Source of the DNA: Clostridium simiarum
Lineage (GTDB): Bacteria; Bacillota; Clostridia; Clostridiales; Clostridiaceae
Assembly (NCBI RefSeq): GCF_018919175.1
Contig: NZ_JAHLQL010000002.1
Coordinates: 62,001-126,000, forward strand
Reading direction: 5' to 3'
DNA: 64,000 bases
Shown here piece after piece: positions 36,693 to 45,294 of the stretch; within the stretch, counting starts at the first letter, position 1, and every line of letters begins with the position of its first letter. The notes beneath the pieces were generated by a model. That model was not told where the DNA came from. It ran no database searches and worked only from the letters and a program-made list of their open reading frames with translations. A program made the position numbers and the translations under genes.

Positions 36693-37871
36693 ATGATTAC
36701 TATAATAAAAAATATAGAAGTTTATGCACCAGAGTATTTAGGCAAAAAAGATATAGTATTAGCTGGAGATAGCATTGAGGACATAAAAGATGATATAGAG
36801 ATTCCTAAGGAATTCCTTGATATCAAAGTAATAGATGGAAGTGGTAAGATACTATTTCCAGGATTTATAGATGCCCATGTACATCTTATAGGAGGCGGCG
36901 GAGAGGGAGGATTTAAAACGAGGACTCCTGAAATACAGCTCTCTGAATTAATTGAAGGTGGCATAACCACAGTAATAGGATGCTTAGGTACTGATGGAGT
37001 TTGTAGAGATATGAGAGCCTTACTTGCAAAAGCTAAAGGGTTAGAAGAAGAGGGAATTACAACTTTCATATATACAGGATCTTATGAAATACCTGTAAAA
37101 ACTATAACAGGAAATATAAAAGAAGATATAATGCTTATAGATAAAATAATAGGTGTAGGGGAGGTAGCTCTTTCTGATCATAGATCTTCTCAACCTACTT
37201 ATGAAGAATTTATAAGATTAAGCTCTCACGCTAGGGTAGCTGGGATACTGTCAGGAAAAGCTGGTATAGTGCATATACATCTAGGTGATGGTGAGAGAGG
37301 AATGAGTTACTTAGAAAAAGTAATAAAAGACACAGAGATACCCATAAAACAATTTGTGCCAACTCATGTTAATAGAAGCATAGGACTCTTTAATGAAGCA
37401 GTTAAATTTGCAGAAAAGGGAGGGTATGTGGATATCACTACAAGCTCAGATCCTAATTTTTTAGAAAAAGATGAGGTTAAGGCTAGTAAAGGGCTAAAAA
37501 TGTTTTTAGAAAGAGGTATTGCTGTTGAACAGATAACTTTATCTTCAGATGCTCAAGGAAGCCTACCTATATTTAATGAAAGGCGAGAACTTGTAGGTCT
37601 TGGAGTTGGCTCTGTTAAAACTCTTTATAGAGAAGTTAGAGATGCTATTACTGAAGATGGGGTAAAAATAGAAGATGCAATTAAAACTATAACCTCTAAT
37701 GTAGCTGATGCTTTAAAGCTAAATAAAAAAGGCAGGGTAGCTAAGGCTATGGATGCTGATTTAGTCATGGTAAACTCTTCAGATTTGAATATAAGTAATG
37801 TAATTTATAAAGGTAGAGAAGTTTTTAGTGAGGGTAAATTGCTATTAAAAGGAACCTTTGAGAAGCAGTAA
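36693..37871 (+). CDS. iadA: Isoaspartyl dipeptidase (beta-aspartyl peptidase)
   Basis: 392 residues, normal length. Amidohydrolase superfamily with the metal motif FPGFIDAHVHLIGGGGEGGF, catalytic elements GEVALSDHRSS and VHIHLGDGERG, and VPTHVNRS. It hydrolyses beta-aspartyl dipeptides formed by protein ageing, releasing aspartate, useful to an amino-acid fermenter. The ATG fits the family N-terminus (LIKNAEVYAPE-like, here IIKNIEVYAPE). Confidence 0.95.
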   Translation: MITIIKNIEVYAPEYLGKKDIVLAGDSIEDIKDDIEIPKEFLDIKVIDGSGKILFPGFIDAHVHLIGGGGEGGFKTRTPEIQLSELIEGGITTVIGCLGTDGVCRDMRALLAKAKGLEEEGITTFIYTGSYEIPVKTITGNIKEDIMLIDKIIGVGEVALSDHRSSQPTYEEFIRLSSHARVAGILSGKAGIVHIHLGDGERGMSYLEKVIKDTEIPIKQFVPTHVNRSIGLFNEAVKFAEKGGYVDITTSSDPNFLEKDEVKASKGLKMFLERGIAVEQITLSSDAQGSLPIFNERRELVGLGVGSVKTLYREVRDAITEDGVKIEDAIKTITSNVADALKLNKKGRVAKAMDADLVMVNSSDLNISNVIYKGREVFSEGKLLLKGTFEKQ

Positions 37872-37922
37872 GAATATAATTAATTCTATCATGCTATAGG
37901 TGAGTTGATGAATTAATAAATG

Positions 37923-37951
37923 TTGACTATTATATTTATATGTAATAAAAT
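37923..37951 (+). promoter_or_regulatory. Promoter of trxA
   Basis: TTGACT (37923-37928) and TAAAAT (37946-37951) are separated by 17 bp. A predicted start near 37958 places the palindrome at 37964-37980 just downstream. Confidence 0.6.
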
Positions 37952-37963
37952 ATAATTTATGAT

Positions 37964-37980
37964 ATACCCATAAGGGGTAT
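37964..37980. promoter_or_regulatory. CsoR/CstR-like operator before trxA
   Basis: ATACCC-ATAAG-GGGTAT is an inverted repeat with the A/T-flanked CCC...GGG core seen in operators of the CsoR/RcnR/CstR repressor family (copper, nickel or persulfide sensors). It overlaps the expected start of the trxA transcript, where binding would repress. No csoR-type gene is in this window. Confidence 0.5.
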
Positions 37981-38000
37981 GAAATAGGGAGGTATTATTT

Positions 38001-38315
38001 ATGATAAAAGAAATAATGGACTCAAGCTTTTTAGAAGAAGTTGAAAAGCAAGAAGGTGTTGTGGTAGTGGAATTTTGGGCAGCATGGTGTGGACCTTGTA
38101 AAATGTTAGCTCCAGTAGTAGAAGAGTTATCTAATGAAATTCCAGGGGTTAAGTTTGGAAAGGTAAATGTAGATAATAATCCACAAATTTCACAAAACTT
38201 CAGAATAGCAAGCATTCCGACAATAATGGTTTTTAAAGATGGAAATGTAATAGATACTATGGTTGGATTTAGACCAAAAGCTGAATTAGAAAACATGATA
38301 AAAAAACGTATTTAA
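38001..38315 (+). CDS. trxA: Thioredoxin
   Basis: 104 residues. Active-site WCGPC with C30 and C33, preceded by VVVEFWAAWC, and the cis-proline loop ASIPTIMVFKDG. It reduces protein disulfides in the cytosol. GGGAGG precedes the ATG. It is paired with a reductase-like gene 30 bp downstream. Confidence 0.96.
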   Translation: MIKEIMDSSFLEEVEKQEGVVVVEFWAAWCGPCKMLAPVVEELSNEIPGVKFGKVNVDNNPQISQNFRIASIPTIMVFKDGNVIDTMVGFRPKAELENMIKKRI

Positions 38316-38345
38316 ATTTATTTCCTCTAATAAAGGAGGGTTTTT

Positions 38346-39203
38346 GTGAAAAGATATGATATAGCTATTATAGGTAGTGGACCAGCAGGTTTATCCGCTG
38401 CCATAAATTCAAAAATAAGAAATAAAGACATAATAGTATTTGGATATAAAGATTTTAGTAGTAAGCTTGTGAAAGCACCTAAGATAAATAATTATTTGGG
38501 ATTCCATGATATAAGTGGAATAGAGCTTAAAGAAAAATTTGAAGATCATATTAATGCCATGAATGTAGAGCTTACTTATGAAAGAGTTAATAATATATAT
38601 GCCATGGGTGACTATTTTTCAATAATGGTAAATGAAACAATGTATGAAGCAAAAGCTGTTATAATTACAACTGGAATAGAGTATACAAAACCATTAAAGG
38701 GCGAAGAAGAATTTTTAGGTAGAGGAGTAGGATATTGCGCTACCTGTGATGCTCCTTTATATAGAGATAAAGTAGTTACTGTAATAGGCTATAATAAAGA
38801 GGCAGAAGAAGAAGCTAACTATGTGAGTGAACTAGCTTCTAAACTTTATTATGTACCTATGTATAAAGATCACTATGATTTAAGAGAAAATATAGAAGTA
38901 GTAAATGAGAAGCCAGTAGATATTGTAGGAGATGATAGGGTTCAAAAACTTATCATGACTTCTAGAGAGATAGAGACTCAGGGAGTTTTTGTTTTAAAGG
39001 ATAGTATATCTCCTGCACAATTAGTTCCAGGACTTTTAATGGAAGATGGACATATTAAGGTAGATAGGACTATGAAGACCAACATAGAAGGGTGCTTTGC
39101 AGCTGGAGATTGTATTGGAAAGCCTTATCAATATATTAAAGCTGCTGGAGAAGGGTTAATAGCAGCTTTAAGTGCTGTAAGTTATTTAGATTCTAAAAAA
39201 TAA
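38346..39203 (+). CDS. Thioredoxin reductase-like flavoprotein lacking the NADPH motif (FFTR-like)
   Basis: 285 residues, shorter than typical TrxB (about 310). The FAD domain is normal (AIIGSGPAGLSAA at the start, GCFAAGDC near the end), and the redox pair C131-A-T-C134 is present. At the second nucleotide site, however, the expected GGGxSAxE and HRRxxxR motifs are replaced by VIGYNKEAEEEANY and YVPMYKDHYDLR. Clostridial ferredoxin-dependent flavin thioredoxin reductases show just this loss. Electron donor ferredoxin is therefore inferred. GGAGGG precedes a GTG start. Confidence 0.85.
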   Translation: MKRYDIAIIGSGPAGLSAAINSKIRNKDIIVFGYKDFSSKLVKAPKINNYLGFHDISGIELKEKFEDHINAMNVELTYERVNNIYAMGDYFSIMVNETMYEAKAVIITTGIEYTKPLKGEEEFLGRGVGYCATCDAPLYRDKVVTVIGYNKEAEEEANYVSELASKLYYVPMYKDHYDLRENIEVVNEKPVDIVGDDRVQKLIMTSREIETQGVFVLKDSISPAQLVPGLLMEDGHIKVDRTMKTNIEGCFAAGDCIGKPYQYIKAAGEGLIAALSAVSYLDSKK

Positions 39204-39224
39204 TAGTTAGCTTTATTATGAAAT

Positions 39225-39262
39225 AAAAAGCTTCCCAAAGAATTTTCTATGGGAAGCTTTTT
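39225..39262. terminator. Bidirectional terminator between the reductase and SleB-like genes
   Basis: A 12-bp stem (39225-39236 with 39251-39262) has an A-run on the left and a T-run on the right, so it serves both convergent genes. Confidence 0.88.
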
Positions 39263-39281
39263 AAATGTGTAATCCTCGATT

Positions 39282-39920
39282 CTAATGAACCATGAAGAAT
39301 ACATGATTTCCTATGGTTTTCACATTGGTTTTATCTATATTTTTCATCCAATTAGATGTGGCTATCTTTGGGTTATAAAAATACACAGCATTATTTGTAG
39401 GGTCATTTCCTTTTATTGCATCCATAACTGCATTATAGCAGCTAGTATCTGGATCTTCATACACTGTATTATTTCTAACACAGGAAAAAGCGTTTTTTTG
39501 TATTATAACTTCCTTTACTGTCTTAGGAAAGCTAGGATGGGCTACACGATTTAATATGACAGAAGCCACCGCTACCTTACCTTCATAAGGTTCACCCTTA
39601 CTTTCAGCAGAGACTATTTTAGACATGAGCTCCACGTCATCTTTTGTAATAAATAATTTTTGGTTGTTAAAGCTTAAGACCTCCACCACTTCACTAGTTT
39701 CTTTGTAAAGTTCTATGGAAGTGTTATCACTTACAGTAACTTCATTATCACAGGTAATGTACATACCTTCATTATCCATAGAATTATTTTTTATATTAAT
39801 TTTTTTGAAAGCTATTTCAGGTTTTTCAACCATATCTCCATTGGCATATACTTTTAGCTCAGAGTCTCCCATAAAGATGAAAACCATCAGGAAAACAAAA
39901 ACCAAGTAACACCTTTTCAT
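39282..39920 (-). CDS. Secreted cell-wall hydrolase, SleB-like (Hydrolase_2)
   Basis: 212 residues from the ATG at 39918-39920, preceded on the minus strand by AAGGAGG; an extension to 39965 lacks such a site. A signal peptide (about 1-26, ending VYA) leads to a linker of some 70 residues and a Hydrolase_2 domain: LMSKIVSAESKGEPYEGKVA, with the catalytic glutamate of AESKGEPYEGK, then ASVILNRVAHPSFPKTV and AFSCV. Such proteins hydrolyse peptidoglycan, often spore cortex. Without a PG-binding repeat it may act in growth or sporulation rather than germination. Confidence 0.85.
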   Translation of the reverse strand: MKRCYLVFVFLMVFIFMGDSELKVYANGDMVEKPEIAFKKINIKNNSMDNEGMYITCDNEVTVSDNTSIELYKETSEVVEVLSFNNQKLFITKDDVELMSKIVSAESKGEPYEGKVAVASVILNRVAHPSFPKTVKEVIIQKNAFSCVRNNTVYEDPDTSCYNAVMDAIKGNDPTNNAVYFYNPKIATSNWMKNIDKTNVKTIGNHVFFMVH

Positions 39921-39979
39921 AAAAAACCTCCTTTGGTTAACTGTGTTATTGGTATTGTTCCCCATTATAAAAATTTAAT

Positions 39980-40984
39980 TCACTTATTAAAACTTATTTC
40001 ATCGGAAAAATTCTTAAAAATACTATTAAATCTCTCTAAATCATTATTTAAGTCCTCAATCTTACTACTAAGCTCCTCATTTACTAAAGAGAGTACATTT
40101 TTATCTACACTATTGTTATTGAAAACTTGCTTTTCATTATTTACACTTCTTTTAAGCTCCTTTGCATAAAGGTTATAGCTATTTAATACATCATTAAAGG
40201 CTTTATAACTTTCAATGGCGTTAGGAGGAATTTTAAGGGAATTAAACTCTTTTCTTAAATCCTCAAACACTTTATATTCCCTTTCAATCTCGCTTTGAAG
40301 AACTTCATAGGCATATTCACCATTTCTACATTTTTCAATAAAATTTGATTTATCTATTTTTATATTTAAAAATCTTTCAGATATAGAAGCTAAGGATCTT
40401 TTAAAGTCTGTATTATGGTCGTTTTTAATGTCCATATCTCTTTTTAACTTAATAGCATTATTAAAAGATAAATAAGAGTTATTTATATATTCTATAGTGG
40501 ATTTAGGAAAATTATCTTTTGATTGGTTAAAATTACACTTCAAGTACTCTTCTATACAAATTCTTTTATATTCATCTATATTTTTAAGAGAATCATTAAA
40601 GTCTTTTGAATTAGAGTTTTCTAAGAGTATTTTTATTTGCTCATAAAAAAGGATATTGTTATGTAGACCATTTAAAATATTATCCTTATTATGGGAAGCT
40701 TTTAGATCTAATTCTTTAAGATTTTTTTCAGTTAACTTTAACTTATCTACATAAATACTCATATCGTTATTATTTATAGTTTCATCTTTTGTATGAAAGA
40801 CTGCAGAAATACTTTTGTTATAAGAATTTATTTCATCTAGAATTTTTTCTAAGGGTGGGGAAGTTGATTTAGGTTTTTTTACTTTCCAATATTTAAAAGT
40901 AACAAAACATAGGATTATAAATAAAATTATTAAGAGAGTTTTTACTGTAAAATCAAAAAGTCTGTTTTTTGTTTCATTATCCAT
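39980..40984 (-). CDS. Membrane-anchored helical protein of unknown function
   Basis: 334 residues from the ATG at 40982-40984 with GAGGTG upstream on the minus strand; a GTG three codons earlier overlaps that site. One membrane helix at about 14-31 precedes a long, nearly all-helical, Asn/Lys/Glu-rich domain with heptad-like stretches. No cysteines or motifs suggest catalysis, apart from two isolated Cys around residues 150-160. I do not recognise the family. It precedes the SleB-like gene with a 59-bp gap, so the two could be one envelope-related unit. Confidence 0.7.
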   Translation of the reverse strand: MDNETKNRLFDFTVKTLLIILFIILCFVTFKYWKVKKPKSTSPPLEKILDEINSYNKSISAVFHTKDETINNNDMSIYVDKLKLTEKNLKELDLKASHNKDNILNGLHNNILFYEQIKILLENSNSKDFNDSLKNIDEYKRICIEEYLKCNFNQSKDNFPKSTIEYINNSYLSFNNAIKLKRDMDIKNDHNTDFKRSLASISERFLNIKIDKSNFIEKCRNGEYAYEVLQSEIEREYKVFEDLRKEFNSLKIPPNAIESYKAFNDVLNSYNLYAKELKRSVNNEKQVFNNNSVDKNVLSLVNEELSSKIEDLNNDLERFNSIFKNFSDEISFNK

Positions 40985-41343
40985 ATTTATCACCTCATGT
41001 ATATTTCTTAATTATCATAAAGATTATTTTAAAACTAATGTGAATTTTATTAAGGTTTTATATAATCTATTTTTTAAATGTAAATAATTCTGTATAATAA
41101 TGATATATAAATTTTAGTTTTATAGTTATATTTATATAGAATACCAACATAATATAGATTGCTGGTATGATTAATATAAAAATTACAAGCCTAATTAAAT
41201 ATACTATTAGTTAATGTATAAAATTACTAAAAATTTTAGTAACTTAGATATTAAAATTAAATAAAAAATTTATGCTACTATACTATAAATATGATTAATG
41301 GTGTATAATTATAGGTAAGAGTTAAAGTTAGAGGTGAGAGGCA
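40985..41343. other. Divergent intergenic region upstream of cdaA
   Basis: 359 bp, extremely AT-rich, no ORF. It contains a perfect 19-bp palindrome (41224-41242), a weak inverted repeat ATACCA/TGGTAT (41140-41145 with 41162-41167), and a TATAAT box at 41304-41309 about 35 bp before the cdaA start, lacking a clear -35. It must carry promoters in both directions. Confidence 0.6.
41224..41242. promoter_or_regulatory. 19-bp palindrome upstream of cdaA
   Basis: TTACTAAAA-A-TTTTAGTAA is a perfect 9-1-9 inverted repeat about 60 bp upstream of the likely -10 box at 41304. Candidate operator for cdaA-cdaR; the AT-richness of the region lowers its significance. Confidence 0.4.
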
Positions 41344-42195
41344 GTGGATTTGACAAGTATAATAAATACTGTGAAAAATATATCCCCTTTTTCAATTTTA
41401 GATATATTAGTAGTGTCTTATATCTTCTATAAGGGATATATGCTTATGAAGGAAACTAGGGCAGAACAATTATTAAAAGGTATATTATTTATATTAATTT
41501 TAATACCTATAAGCTATTTACTTCAATTAACTATGGTCTATACCATATTGAGTAAGACTATAACTATTGGAGTTTTATCTATTATAATTATTTTCCAACC
41601 AGAGATAAGAAGAGCTTTAGAACATTTGGGAAGAACTGCCTTTAATGATAGACATATACTATTGGAAGATGAAAAGGTCATGGAAGAGATTATAACTGAG
41701 CTTGTAAATGCAGTAGAGAACTTAGCAGAAAGTAAAACAGGAGCTCTTATTGCTATAGAACAAACTACAGGACTAAATGATGTAATTGCTAATGGAACCA
41801 AAATAGATGCAATAGTAACTTCGGCTTTACTTGAAAATATCTTTGTTGTTAATACACCACTTCATGATGGTGCCACTATAATAAGAAATAGTCGAATTGC
41901 AGCTTCTGGATGTGTTTTACCCTTAACTGCTAAAACTGATATAAATAAAAAACTTGGTACTAGGCATAGAGCAGCTATTGGACTTTCAGAAGTATCGGAT
42001 GCTTTGATTGTGGTAGTATCTGAAGAGACAGGAACCATTTCTCTTGCTATAAATGGACGACTTACCAGGAACTATGATAAAGATAAATTAAAAGATATAC
42101 TGATTAAAGTAATGAAGAATAGAAAAGTTAAGGCATCCACCTTAGGAGAGAGGGTGAAGACATGGATAACAAGAAAAACAAAAAGAACCTCTTAA
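41344..42195 (+). CDS. cdaA: Diadenylate cyclase CdaA (DacA)
   Basis: 283 residues. Three N-terminal membrane helices (to about residue 85) are followed by the DAC domain with the two signatures LHDGATIIR and GTRHRAAIG. It makes cyclic di-AMP from two ATP, an essential second messenger controlling potassium and osmotic balance. Starts at GTG 41344 with GAGGTGAGAGG upstream. It overlaps cdaR by 34 bp. glmM, the third gene of the usual cdaA-cdaR-glmM operon, is 15 kb downstream here. Confidence 0.95.
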   Translation: MDLTSIINTVKNISPFSILDILVVSYIFYKGYMLMKETRAEQLLKGILFILILIPISYLLQLTMVYTILSKTITIGVLSIIIIFQPEIRRALEHLGRTAFNDRHILLEDEKVMEEIITELVNAVENLAESKTGALIAIEQTTGLNDVIANGTKIDAIVTSALLENIFVVNTPLHDGATIIRNSRIAASGCVLPLTAKTDINKKLGTRHRAAIGLSEVSDALIVVVSEETGTISLAINGRLTRNYDKDKLKDILIKVMKNRKVKASTLGERVKTWITRKTKRTS

Positions 42196-43382
42196 TAAAG
42201 ATAGTATGCTTTATTGTTTCCTTTGGACTTTGGCTTTATATATCTAACGTTGAAAATCCAAGTAGAAGTAATAAGTTATCAGGAGTGCCAGTAGAAATAA
42301 TAAATGTAGATAGCCTTAAAAATTCTAAACTTACTATATTGCCAGGTCAAGATTTTAAGGTAACTTTAACTATTGATGGACCAGCATCTGAGGTTTATAA
42401 AGCTAAACCAGATCAGTTTAAAGTTGTAGCGGATTTAAGTGATTATGCAGTAAAAAAAGGGAGCAATCTTATTCCTATTAGCATTGTTCAATATCCAACA
42501 GGTATAAATATTAAGAAAAATGAGTCTTTAAGAGTTAATATTGAAATTGATGAGCTAGTTGAGAAAAGTGTACCTATAAAATTAGAATTAGATTCTAGTA
42601 CAAAACCAGGATATTATTCTTTTGATCCAGTGATTAAACCTGATAGTGCTTTAGTAAGTGGAGCGGCTACCTATGTGAATACTGTTAAATGGGTTATAGC
42701 AAAAGGTACAGCAAAGGATCAAGATGCAGATATAAACTTAAGTCTTCCACTTAAAGCGGTAGATGAGATGATGAAGGATGTAAAAGATGTTGATATAAAC
42801 CCAACTTCAACAGAGGTTTTTGTACCTGTTAGAAAGTCTAAAAATGTAGCCGTTAAAGTTAAGACTAAGGGAGAGAGCAATAAAAATATTATAATAAAAT
42901 CCATAGAACCTAGCACTGGAAGTATAGAAATTTTAGGAGAAGATAAAGACATTAGTAATATAGATTTTATAGAGACAGAGCCTTTAGATTTAGCAACTGT
43001 TACAGGAAATAACGATGTGACTTTAAAGCTCGCCATACCTAAAGGGGCTAAATCTGTTAATGGAAAGGATACTGTATCCGTAAAGATTACAGTAGAAGTG
43101 ATAAATCAAAATACTCTATCTATACCTATAACCATGACAGGGCTTGGAGAAGGCTTAAAGGCGGAACTTAGTGCTAAAAATGTATCTGTATCTTTAAAAG
43201 GACCGGATAGCATATTAGCTCAAATAAGTGAGGCAGATGTTACAGCTACCTTAGATTTAACTAACCTTGGTGAAGGAGAACATAATCTTTCACCAAAAAT
43301 AGTGGCAAAAGAAGGAACAAGCCTTCAAACTATTACCCCAGAAAAAATAAAAGTTACTATAACAAAAATACCAAGTCAATAA
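42162..43382 (+). CDS. cdaR: CdaA regulatory protein CdaR (YbbR-domain protein)
   Basis: 406 residues. One N-terminal membrane helix (about 10-28; LIKIVCFIVSFGLWLYISN) and four YbbR-like beta repeats outside the cell (PVEIINVDSL; VPIKLELDSSTKPGYY; VAVKVKTKG; IPITMTGLGEG). It binds and modulates CdaA. The start lies within the end of cdaA, a 34-bp overlap that implies translational coupling. A terminator follows. Confidence 0.93.
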   Translation: MDNKKNKKNLLIKIVCFIVSFGLWLYISNVENPSRSNKLSGVPVEIINVDSLKNSKLTILPGQDFKVTLTIDGPASEVYKAKPDQFKVVADLSDYAVKKGSNLIPISIVQYPTGINIKKNESLRVNIEIDELVEKSVPIKLELDSSTKPGYYSFDPVIKPDSALVSGAATYVNTVKWVIAKGTAKDQDADINLSLPLKAVDEMMKDVKDVDINPTSTEVFVPVRKSKNVAVKVKTKGESNKNIIIKSIEPSTGSIEILGEDKDISNIDFIETEPLDLATVTGNNDVTLKLAIPKGAKSVNGKDTVSVKITVEVINQNTLSIPITMTGLGEGLKAELSAKNVSVSLKGPDSILAQISEADVTATLDLTNLGEGEHNLSPKIVAKEGTSLQTITPEKIKVTITKIPSQ

Positions 43383-43401
43383 AGATTTAAAGTTAAGAAA
43401 T

Positions 43402-43443
43402 AAAGCGTTTCTCAAAGGATTTTTTTGAGAGGCGCTTTTAATT
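43402..43443 (+). terminator. Intrinsic terminator after cdaR
   Basis: A 14-bp stem (43403-43416 with 43424-43437, with G-U pairs in the middle) has its last arm running into TTTTAATTTTT. Confidence 0.8.
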
Positions 43444-43547
43444 TTTATGTGCTGTGGTAAAATATCTATGAGTTATAAAAATAGTAAAACTTAAATGAAG
43501 AGACTAGAATTTTTAATGATAATAAAATGAAAATAGGAGGTGCTTTT

Positions 43548-45149
43548 TTGGCCATAAGGATAAATAACATAGGATTAAGTATAGATGAAGATATGGAATT
43601 ATTAGAAAGTAAAGCAGCAAAGAAATTAGGTGTAAGCAACAGGGACTTTATAGATTTTAAAATAATAAAAGAATCTATAGATGCAAGAAAAAAGAATGAT
43701 ATAAGATTTAACTACACTGTAGATGTTACTTTAGAAAATGAAGAAACTTTAATGAAAAAGATAAAGGATAAGGATGTAAGATTAGAAGAAGACTGTGAAA
43801 TATTAAATATAGCGCTTGGAGAAAAGAAACTTAATAATCCACCAGTAGTAGTTGGAATGGGACCTTCAGGTCTTTTTGCAGCTTTAATTTTAGCCAGATT
43901 AGGATATAAGCCTCTTATAATAGAAAGAGGACAGGATGTGGATAAGAGAAGTGAAGCTGTGGATAAATTTTGGGATAGCGGCACGTTAAATATAGAATCT
44001 AATGTTCAATTTGGTGAAGGTGGAGCTGGTACTTTTTCTGACGGGAAGTTGACTACAAGGATAAAAGATAAAAGATGTGATTACATATTAAAAGAATTAG
44101 TAGATGCTGGAGCTCCTAAAGAAATAATATATAAAGGAAAGCCACATATAGGAACAGATATATTAAAAATTGTAGTAAAGAATATAAGAAAAGAAATAAT
44201 AAGTTTAGGGGGAAAGGTACTATTTGAACATAAACTTGAAGGTATTAATGCTAAAGAGGGAAAGCTTAAGTCTATTATGGTTAATGGCAATGAAATACCT
44301 TGTGAGTCTTTAATTTTAGCTATTGGACACAGTTCTAGAGATACTTATGAAGTTTTAAATAAATCTTCTCTTCTAATGGAGCCTAAGGCTTTTGCTATAG
44401 GTGTAAGGGTAGAGCATAAGCAAGAAATTATAAATTATAATCAATATGGAAAATATGCTAATCACCCAAGGCTTAAGGCAGCAGATTATAGATTAGCCTA
44501 TAACAGTAAAGAGCTTAAAAGGTCAGTATATTCATTTTGTATGTGCCCTGGAGGAGAAGTGGTAGCAGCATCCTCGGAGGAAAACATGCTTGCAGTCAAC
44601 GGCATGAGCTATTACAAAAGAGATAAGGAAAATGCTAATTCTGCCATAGTGGTTACTGTATCACCAGAGGATTTTGAAGGTTCCCATGTTTTAAGGGGAA
44701 TGGAATTTCAAAGGCATTACGAAAGATTAGCATACAAGTTAGGTGGTGGTGGATATATAGCTCCAGTGCAACTTATAGAAGATTTTTTAAAGGATAAAAA
44801 TAGCACAAAAACCTTGGGCGTAGATCCAAGCTATAGACCAGGATATCAGTTTAGAGATTTAAATAAGTGTTTACCTAGCTATGTGTCTGATACAATAAAA
44901 GAAGGTATGGTGGATTTTGAGAGAAAGATAAAAGGGTTTGCAGGAAATGGAGCTGTAATGACAGGTATAGAAACAAGAACTTCTGCTCCAATTAAAATAG
45001 TTAGAGATGAAAAACTACAAAGCTTATCTATTAAAGGGCTGTATCCAGCAGGAGAAGGAGCAGGTTTTGCAGGAGGCATAATATCAGCAGCAGTAGATGG
45101 GCTTAAGGTAGCAGAGGAGTTAATGAAAGAATATGCTCCAATACAATGA
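43548..45149 (+). CDS. FAD-dependent dehydrogenase of the COG2509 type
   Basis: 533 residues from a TTG at 43548 with AGGAGGTG at 43535-43542. The N-terminal 90 residues are a small alpha/beta domain (IRINNIGLSIDEDMELLESK). The FAD-binding Rossmann motif follows (VVVGMGPSGLFAALILARLG), then QFGEGGAGTFSDGKLTTR, and near the C-terminus YPAGEGAGFAGGIISAAVDG. Family members are widely conserved in Firmicutes and have no settled substrate. Often located near cdaA/glmM in clostridia. Confidence 0.88.
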   Translation: MAIRINNIGLSIDEDMELLESKAAKKLGVSNRDFIDFKIIKESIDARKKNDIRFNYTVDVTLENEETLMKKIKDKDVRLEEDCEILNIALGEKKLNNPPVVVGMGPSGLFAALILARLGYKPLIIERGQDVDKRSEAVDKFWDSGTLNIESNVQFGEGGAGTFSDGKLTTRIKDKRCDYILKELVDAGAPKEIIYKGKPHIGTDILKIVVKNIRKEIISLGGKVLFEHKLEGINAKEGKLKSIMVNGNEIPCESLILAIGHSSRDTYEVLNKSSLLMEPKAFAIGVRVEHKQEIINYNQYGKYANHPRLKAADYRLAYNSKELKRSVYSFCMCPGGEVVAASSEENMLAVNGMSYYKRDKENANSAIVVTVSPEDFEGSHVLRGMEFQRHYERLAYKLGGGGYIAPVQLIEDFLKDKNSTKTLGVDPSYRPGYQFRDLNKCLPSYVSDTIKEGMVDFERKIKGFAGNGAVMTGIETRTSAPIKIVRDEKLQSLSIKGLYPAGEGAGFAGGIISAAVDGLKVAEELMKEYAPIQ

Positions 45150-45220
45150 TTTTTCTGAAAACTTTGGTTTTTAGGAAAATATTTGTTACAATGTATAGGT
45201 AAGTGTAATTTTATCCTATG

Positions 45221-45268
45221 AGCTCTGTTTTTAAAAGGGTATAAGTAAAGCTTATTGAAAGCAGAGCT
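45221..45268 (+). promoter_or_regulatory. Nested hairpin in the leader of buk
   Basis: AGCTCTG (45221-45227) pairs with CAGAGCT (45262-45268) and can extend by a few U-A pairs; inside, ATAAG (45241-45245) pairs with CTTAT (45251-45255). The element ends about 26 bp before the buk start and overlaps no coding sequence. A regulatory or stabilising leader for the butyrate operon is possible. Confidence 0.4.
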
Positions 45269-45294
45269 ATAATTAAATATATGGAGGATTTTAT

